Assembly (NCBI GenBank): GCA_951213105.1
Contig: OX578137.1
Span: 75,739,104-75,803,103, forward strand
DNA: 64,000 nt
Source of the DNA: Amaurobius ferox
Taxonomy: Eukaryota > Arthropoda > Arachnida > Araneae > Amaurobiidae
Direction: 5' to 3'
The translations under genes and the position numbers were made by a program. How positions within the stretch are numbered: position 1 is the stretch's first letter; every line of letters begins with the position of its first letter. Shown piece after piece: positions 57,349-64,000 of the stretch. The notes beneath the pieces are model-generated. The model was not told the DNA's origin, ran no database searches, and saw only the letters and a list, made by a program, of their open reading frames with translations.

Positions 57349-58735
57349 GTGACATTCAAGAGTGTTCGTGCACTTAGGAATTTCAATGAAATACTGCTCT
57401 ATCTATTAACGAAAATTAATATTTCAGAATGGGATTTTTTTAATAATATCTGTGACGTATTCTTAACAAAACTACATGAAATATTTTAAAACATAGTAAA
57501 ACTTCTTTTTTTTTAATTTAATAATCAAAAAGTAACCAAAAAACTACGTCACAAAAGTCTTCGTACAATTTAAAAAAAAAATCTCTACATACAGTAAATA
57601 TTATAATATTTCTGTAAATTACTACTTTGTAGGATATCCTCTAACATCCACAACAGCTTTTAAACGTCTGTGAATAGAGTTTACTGGGTTTTTTTGTAAT
57701 TTCTGCATCAAAGCTCCTCCATTCTTCGATGATTGCTGTTTTTAGTTCGCTTTTCATTTTAATGTAGTGTCTTCGTACTCTAACATCCAGTTCTTGCCAA
57801 ATGTGTTCTATTGGGCTTAAATCCTGCGACTGAGATAGTGTTTTCAGAACGTGTGGACAATTATGGGGACACCAGACGCGAACATTGAGAGCAGTGTGCT
57901 TAGGATCGTTATATCTTCATAAAAAAAACAAAGTTGTTTCCAATGCCCAAATTTTGGGCTGATAATTTTAAATTATATTTTAAAATATTTAAATGAAGAG
58001 TATAATTCATTATGTCATCAATAAATACCAAATTACCTAGTCCTGATGCTGACATGCACCCCCACACAAAGACACCTCCACTGACATGCTTTACTGCTAC
58101 AACTAAGTTCTTGGGATTAAGTTCCTCATTTTTTCTTCTCCATACAATTATATTCCCATCGGAACTAAAAATTTTAAATTTGCTTACCAATGCAAATAAG
58201 ACATGATTCCAATACGTTTCGGGCTTATTTCTCATTGATTTTGAGAAGGAAAGCTTAAGCTTTCTATTTTTAGCACTTACAAAAAATTTTCTTCGGGCAG
58301 AACGCCCATGTAATCCAGCTGATCTCAACACTCGTCGCACAGTTTTCACGTGAAATTGAAGTAGAAAATTTTTCAGTAAATTCTGTAGAAATTTTTACAG
58401 CACTCAAACGTGGATTTTTCACAAATCTTCTAACTACAAATCTCTGATCGCGTTGAGTTAACTTTGCCGGGTGACCTTTTTTTACCTTGTTTTCGATCCG
58501 ATTTTCTTCTTTAAGGCGTTTTATCACATACTGCACCGTAGAATGGGATTAATTTACTAATTTAATAATATTACGAACTGATTTACCACTAACTACAATG
58601 ATGAAAAATAATCAGTTTACGAATGCTGTTCGTTGTTTCCTTACGACTACGAGCCATTCTTAAATAATACTATAAATATTACGAAGCAAGCAAGCAAATG
58701 TTAAAGCCAAACGATTTTTTAAATGTCACCACACT
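57349..58735 (-). mobile_element. Tc1 element, near full length, decayed
   Basis: The right end on the plus strand is AATGTCACCACACTG (58722-58735), and the left end GTGACATTCAAGAGTG (57349) is its inverse minus the outermost 6-7 bp, which merge into a TA tract. The 1.39-kb length and internal transposase fit Tc1. Confidence 0.8.
57622..58657 (-). pseudogene. Tc1-type transposase pseudogene with lost active site
   Basis: Starts MARSRKETTNSIRKLII at 58657 (helix-turn-helix region), with stops near 58590 and a frameshift before KTVRRVLRSAGLHGRSARRK. The main frame (57909-58349) has YWNHVLFALVSKFKIFSSDG, where related enzymes have DES in place of LVS: the first catalytic Asp is gone. KHVSGGVFVWGCMSASG and SAQNLGIGNNFVFF follow. 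A 2-bp insertion breaks the QDNDPKH region holding the second Asp. SQDLSPIEHIWQEL, with the catalytic Glu, lies in another frame at about 57785-57830, and the protein would end VDVRGYPTK at 57622. It is inactive on several counts. Confidence 0.9.
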
Positions 58736-58752
58736 GCAAAAATAAAAAAAAA

Positions 58753-59181
58753 TCTGATGTGGGCAACACATGACTTTCCTTATATAATGTAATGAATTTA
58801 CTACTTTTACAGTAAAAAAAATAGGTTTTCCTTATAGTAGATACTAATATCTTTCCAAGATATTGAATTTTCGACAATTAGTCGTCATTTTCATTGATTT
58901 AGCGTCATTTTTATCCATTTTACCAGATTTTCGTTAATTCGGCAGCATTTCAAAAAGTCGCCAAGTTGGCGACATTCCGCCAAATTCGTCGCCAAAATCT
59001 CGCCAAGCGTTATGGACGAAGAAATAAGTTGTTCTTATAGCAGATAAATGACTATTGGCGTTCAAATACAAAAGTATTACTGATTGTGTGTATTACGGAT
59101 TGTAATTTTTGTACCAAATTTGGTTCGAATCGGTCCATTCGTTCGTCAGTTATCGTCTCCACAGACTCACTGACACACACG

Positions 59182-59216
<35 letters not shown>

Positions 59217-59347
59217 TTTCACAATACTTTCGCACACACATTCGTGATCAGGGATGCTTGAAACGTGCTCTCCCGTCGAAAACTCGATTTCAAATTTTCG
59301 ACCCCGTCACAAAATTTTCCTTATACATTATGTATATAAGGAAAGTA
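58753..59347 (+). mobile_element. HLE-2 copy e, internally deleted
   Basis: 5' end TCTGATGTGGGCAACACATG, TTGGCGA-rich part (58960-59006), then a jump from about 59080 to the microsatellite region, losing the conserved core. CA tract at 59175-59212 and terminal hairpin ending at 59347 with GGAAAGTA. It begins 17 bp after the Tc1 element. Confidence 0.85.
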
Positions 59348-59582
59348 ACAATGGACAATAATTTTATTTATGAATTTATCCGAAAATGTTTCGGTGTACC
59401 ATCACTTTTGTGACGTGTTCTTTCTCTGCCTCCTTGCATTTTCATTTTTATAAAAAAAATGTGTCACTATTTAAAAAAAATAATGTTAGGTTTTATTCAG
59501 AATCACATGGAGATGATATGAAAAGATATTGAACTTTATATTCGAATTCAATTCCAGGCGACAGAGCTTTTTCTACAATTTT

Positions 59583-59708
59583 TACTTTCCTTATATACAT
59601 AATGTATAAGGAAAGTATTGTGACGGGGTCGAAAATTCGAATTCGAGTTTTCGACGGGAGAGCACGTTTCAAGCATCCCTGATCACGAATCAAGCATTTT
59701 TGAAGTGA

Positions 59709-59746
<38 letters not shown>

Positions 59747-60509
59747 AGTGAGTCTGTGGAGACGATAACTGTCAAACGAATGGACCGATTTGAACAAAAT
59801 TTGGTACAAAAATCACAATCCGTAAATACTGGAAGCCTATTGTTTTTATACGCAATTGAATGTTCAGAACCCCCCCTAAATTTTCGAATGAAATTTTCAA
59901 AAAATCGTCAAAAAATCAAAACCGCTAATAAAGTTACGCAAATAGACATTTCTTATATAATTTTTTATTAGAAAACGATTGACATAAATTTTAGAACGCT
60001 AACATGAACCGTTCTCGAGATATTGTACATTTTTCAAAAAAAATATCAGAAAGTCATATAAAAATAAAAAATTCTTATTGAAAAACATGTTTACTTTTCA
60101 TATGTAATACCATGCGATAAATTGGGTGACATCATTCTCGTGGATCTAGCTCGTTCCATTCATGAAAAAAGATACTTTAAGTAATACTTTTGTATTTGAA
60201 CGCCAATAGTAATTTATCTGCTGTAAGAATAACTTATTTCTTCGTCCATAACACTTGGCGAGTTTTTGGCGACGAATTTGGCGGAAAATCGCCAGCTTGG
60301 CGACTTCTTGAAATGTTGCCGAATTACCGAAAATCTCGCCAAATGGATAAAAATGACACTAAATCAATGAAAATGACGACTAATTGTCGAAAATTCAATA
60401 TCTTGGAAAGAGTATTAATATGTACTATAAGAAAAACCTATGTTTTTTACTGTAAAAGTAGTAAATTCAATACATTATATAAGGAAAATCATGTGTTGCC
60501 CACATCAGA
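59583..60509 (-). mobile_element. HLE-2 copy f, full length
   Basis: Hairpin 59583-59617, GT microsatellite 59712-59745, core CGTTCTCGAGATATTG (60010-60025), and 5' end at 60509. Oriented tail-to-tail with copy e, their hairpins ~235 bp apart. The 88- and 161-codon plus-strand frames are read-through of the repeat. Confidence 0.87.
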
Positions 60510-60516
60510 TTTTTTT

Positions 60517-60578
60517 TACTGTAAAAGCAGTAAATTGATTGCATTATATAAGGAAAGTCATGTGCTGCCCACATCAGA
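60517..60578 (-). mobile_element. Extra HLE-2 5' end next to copy f
   Basis: A second 62-bp 5' terminus (TAAGGAAAGTCATGTGCTGC then CCACATCAGA) follows directly after copy f's own 5' end in the same orientation. It differs from copy f's end at several bases, so it is not a simple recent duplication. Confidence 0.8.
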
Positions 60579-60623
60579 TTTTTTAAAGTGTACGAGCAGT
60601 TTTGGGAGCCACTGTATACACAC

Positions 60624-60624
<1 letters not shown>

Positions 60625-60670
<46 letters not shown>
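60625..60670. repeat. TA microsatellite, ~46 bp
   Basis: Pure TA repeat. Confidence 0.95.
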
Positions 60671-60672
<2 letters not shown>

Positions 60673-60764
60673 TAACCATCAGGAACCTTGCTCCCATTAA
60701 GGACAGTTGAGTCCCCTGAAACGTTCAGTAACATGCTTGCAAATGTTTTACAGGGTAATCCTTC

Positions 60765-61210
60765 TGAAATTTAATGCTAAATCCATATGTGTCATAAACT
60801 AAGCTCTATAGCCAATACTGAGAAATATGTGATACAAGAAAATTTTTTGAACTGGAAATGGAAATACAATAGTGAAATCTCTATCTTTAGTGATTTAATG
60901 CTGAATTCATATCAGTCGCCATCTAAGATCTATTTATAGTCAATCAGGAAAAATAGATAATTCAAGAATTGTTTTTGAACTGGAAGTGACAATCCTTTGT
61001 ACATTCCCCCATCCCCATTCTCGTCCCGGAATTCACTGCTCAATCCACATAAGTTATCATTTTAGATATATAGCAGATCCCTAGAAGTAAATGATTCAAA
61101 GGAAATGCAATTTTTTAATCGAAAGTGATATCTCCAGAACCGGAAGTAAGAATCCTTAGTCAGTCAATTTACTCCCACTTGAATTTCATTATTAATCTAT
61201 ATCAATTGCC
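60765..61210 (+). repeat. R6 tandem array, ~4 units
   Basis: Units start near 60765, 60870, 60990 and 61110 and carry AATTTAATGCTAAATCCATA, AGATCTATTTATAGTCAATC, GAAAAATAGATAATTCAAG and GAACTGGAAGTG, as in the array at 49735. Confidence 0.65.
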
Positions 61211-62171
61211 ATCCAATACATTGCGTCTCATTGTATATAGATTTTATTTGATTTTTCTTGTTTGCTTCTCAAGTTGATATTTCCTTTATTTTCTAATTTT
61301 TCTCGTTTTACTTCCCTTTCGCCACACTAGTTTGCGATATTATATTGGGTCCTGTCTTTTAGTCATTTTCTGTTTGTCTAGCATAGTCTAGCGCTCATTT
61401 GGTGTTTCAAGTTCAGGCTTGTTCGCAATGAAAAAAGGAATCCAAATATTTCCTAAACATACGTCTGCTTACTAAACTTTATTTGCACTATATTTTTCGT
61501 TGTGATCTAGTTTATTATAGATTATACACACCAAGTCACATTCTATACTTAGTAAAGAAATTTCACTAAATTATTTTTGGATATAATTGAGAAAATATTT
61601 TAAAACAAAGAACAGAATTGCGAATTATTAAAATTATATAAACCAAACCAGAAAGGACGTTGGTTTTTATATTTTTGTAATACGTATATACAATTTCCTT
61701 GACCACTTCAGACTTTAACAATGCAAATAAGAAATGTCTTGATTTTAACAAATATTCTAAACTATTTTTTTCTTTTTTAGGTAAGTTGTCTTTTGTTCAT
61801 GTTTTCAACTGACAGGTAGGCCAATTTACATCCATTTTTATACCAGTGTGTTGCGTAAAATATTCAAATTGTTTTTGCGTGATGTTAATTTAACCTTCTC
61901 GAATATTGCGTCAAAATATTCAATACTTTATGCGTTTATCGTCTGTTTGTCCAAATATTTTTCCTTTATTTTCTGTTACGATCACTACTACATTTAGCAC
62001 GGCAGCTTTCGCTCTGATGCTATTTTCGTGTCACCAAAAGAATATTACTGCTTACCTGCTGCCAATGTTTCCAGTTGAGAACATTTATAAAAAAGTTATT
62101 TAAGTCACATATTTTTCCTCAATAATTTATTTATTTCAATCACTACTTTGGAACTGATTTTTAAAGTAATT

Positions 62172-62174
<3 letters not shown>
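61211..62174. other. No recognisable gene
   Basis: A 65-codon frame at 61906-62103 has no known motif. No repeat ends found. Confidence 0.35.

Positions 62175-62175
<1 letters not shown>

Positions 62176-62242
<67 letters not shown>
62176..62242. repeat. TA microsatellite, ~66 bp
   Basis: Pure TA repeat. Confidence 0.95.
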
Positions 62243-62246
<4 letters not shown>

Positions 62247-62327
62247 TGTTTGTTTATTGTAAATAGACGATTTTGGGGGACTTTTGATTTCCTTTAAATT
62301 TATAGGTATGAAAAGCACAAAAAAAAA

Positions 62328-63396
62328 GCTGATGTGGGCAACACATGACTTTCCTTATATAATGTAATGAATTTACTACTTTTACAGTAAAATAAATAGG
62401 TTTTTTTTATAGTGGATACTAATATTCTTTCCAAGATATTGAATTTTCGACAATGAGTCGTCATTTTCATTGATTTGGTGTCATTTTTATCGATTTGGCG
62501 AGATTTTCTTTAATTTGGCAACATTTCAAAAAGTCGCCAAGTTGGCGACATTCCGCCAAATTCGTCGCCAAAATCTCGTCAAGCGTTATGGACGAAGAAA
62601 TAAGTTATTCTTACAGCATATAAATGACTATTGGAGTTTAAATACAAAAGTATTACTCAAAGTATCTTTTTCCATGGATGGAACGAGCTAGATCCACGAG
62701 AATGATGTCATCCAATTTATCGTATGGTATTACATATGAAAAGTGAACATGTTTCTCAATAGGAATTTTTTTTTTTTTTATATGATTTTTTGATAATTTT
62801 ATTGAAAAATGTGCAATATCTCGAGAATGGTTCATGTTAGCGTTCTAAAATTTATGCAATCGTTTTCTAATGAAAAATTACATAAGAAATGTCTATTTTC
62901 GTAACTTTATTAGTGGGTTTTTTTTGACGATTTTTTCATAATTTCATTCGAAAATGTAGGAGGATTCTGAACATTCGATTGCGTATAAAAGCAATAGGCT
63001 TCCAGTGTTTACGGATTGTGATTTTTATACCAAATTTGTTTCGAATCTGTTCATTCGTTCGTCAGTTATCGTCTCCACAGACTCACTGACACACACACAC
63101 ACATACACACACACACACACACATACTTTCACACTCACACACACACACACACATACTTTCACACACACACAACACACATACTTTCACACACACACACACA
63201 CACACATACTTTCACACACACACAACACACATACTTTCACACACACACACACACGCACACACACGGACATCACTTCAAAAATGTTTGATTTGTGATCAGG
63301 GATGCTTGAAACGTGCTCTCCCGTCGAAAACTCGAATTCGAATTTTCGACCCCGTCACAATACTTTCCTTATACATTATGTATATAAGGAAAGTAA
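62328..63396 (+). mobile_element. HLE-2 copy g, full length
   Basis: Begins GCTGATGTGGGCAACACATG, subterminal motif ACTTTCCTTATATAATG, TTGGCGA-rich part, core AATATCTCGAGAATGG (62814-62829), an expanded CA tract (63081-63262), 3' module with GTCGAAAACTCGAATTCG, and a hairpin at 63361-63395. At ~1.07 kb it is the longest HLE-2 copy, mostly because of the microsatellite. Confidence 0.88.
63081..63262. repeat. Structured CA microsatellite with TACTTTCA spacers
   Basis: CA runs of varying length are separated five times by ACATACTTTCACA, with AACACACATA variants, forming a ~30-60-bp higher-order period. The spacer contains ACTTTC, the first bases of the element's own hairpin arm. The 96-codon Thr-His frame here is an artefact. 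Confidence 0.9.
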
Positions 63397-64000
63397 TAAG
63401 AACTCAAAATAATTACTTTAATTAATTAATGACAATCTAGGGATTATATTTATAAATGTATAGTACAAATAAATTCCCTGAATTTTTATTAATTGTAATA
63501 CATGATTTTTTCTCATAATAACTATACATTTCGTCTAACTAGTTGGCAATGGATTATAAGAAAAATTAGTAAATTTTTTTAACTGTAATTAAATTCGACG
63601 TGTAAACGGTTAATGTAAATTCTCAAATACGTTTAATTATTTTTCGAAAAATATAATCGCATTCGTTTAATGATATAAAATTTTCTGATGCGCTTACTCT
63701 GTGGAATTAATGAAGTTACTCTACAAATTTCAACGATTCTGTATAAGTTCTAGTATGTTAACCCAATGCTTCGAAAAATATCTGTACGCACATAAATAAA
63801 GCTTATCTACAGGATGAGTTTACTGTATAAAAACTTGATAGCTTTTAATAATATAGATTACTCGATTTAAAAAACAGTTTCTCATGAAATGAATATTTAA
63901 TCATTTGGACCGGTTTTAGAAGAAAAAACATTAGAATAAATTCGTCAAATAAAAAGAGCAGTTTACATAATTTCTGATTTCCTTGGATTGGATGCACCGT
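63397..64000. other. No recognisable gene
   Basis: AT-rich sequence to the window end, no features seen. Confidence 0.35.

Noticed and set aside
60190..60675. 161-codon frame with two similar KFxxLYKExHVLPTSDF segments
   Set aside because: The repeated peptide is the HLE-2 5' end translated twice, and it runs into a TA microsatellite; not a protein.
63005..63295. 96-codon Thr-His-rich frame, and similar ones at 35700-35954 and 37036-37267
   Set aside because: Translations of CA/GT microsatellites in HLE-2 elements.

Overview
This window looks like a gene-poor, AT-rich stretch of a large animal genome, probably an arthropod and perhaps an arachnid. That rests on Tc1/mariner, hAT-like and piggyBac-like relics, tRNA-derived SINEs, Helitron ends, many CA/GACA/TA microsatellites, and the absence of long open frames or operon structure. 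I see no host protein gene I can defend. Almost every open frame above 60 codons is a decayed transposase, a reverse-transcriptase relic or a translated repeat. 'HLE-1' to 'HLE-4', 'R5' and 'R6' are my own labels.

The dominant structure is a superfamily of non-autonomous elements of about 0.6-1.35 kb (HLE-1 to HLE-4, about 20 copies and fragments). All four share one plan: a short 5' hairpin (seen in HLE-1 to HLE-3), a subterminal motif, an AT-rich body, a CA or GACA microsatellite, a 3' module, and a 3' terminal hairpin whose arm repeats the 5' subterminal motif. HLE-2, 3 and 4 are clearly homologous over the last ~130 bp, yet each has its own hairpin sequence. The plan resembles Helentron-associated elements (HINE/DINE-1 type). 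Three HLE-3 copies lie head-to-tail at 25.0-27.8 kb, as expected from rolling-circle transposition. Two further elements, at 19.3-20.4 kb and 39.4-40.6 kb, have canonical Helitron ends (A|TC ... hairpin ... CTAG|T).

Layout. 0-5 kb: foldback element, HLE-1 copies A and B, an HLE-4 fragment broken by a hAT-type MITE, a minisatellite. 6.5-10.6 kb: HLE-4 with a nested piggyBac-like MITE, hAT-like relic, SINE, long-TIR MITE. 11.2-15 kb: reverse-transcriptase relic split by HLE-1 copies C and D, then a foldback. 16-18 kb: diverged duplicate pair and a piggyBac-like MITE. 19.3-23.8 kb: Helitron, then HLE-1 copy E inside an older HLE-2. 23.8-39.4 kb: four copies of a paralogous block (R5) loaded with HLE-2, HLE-3, HLE-4 and SINEs. 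39.4-41.3 kb: Helitron holding a higher-order tandem repeat, then HLE-4. 43.8-44.8 kb: mariner-like element with part of its transposase. 45.6-51.5 kb: duplicated blocks, tandem repeats, foldback. 51.9-58.7 kb: three Tc1 transposase pseudogenes, SINEs, TA tracts. 58.7-63.4 kb: HLE-2 copies and R6 repeats.

No genes work together here; the story is layered insertion. Nested events give a partial order: HLE-1 E is younger than the HLE-2 it interrupts, HLE-3 is younger than R5, and both the hAT-type and piggyBac-like MITEs are younger than the HLE-4 copies they broke.
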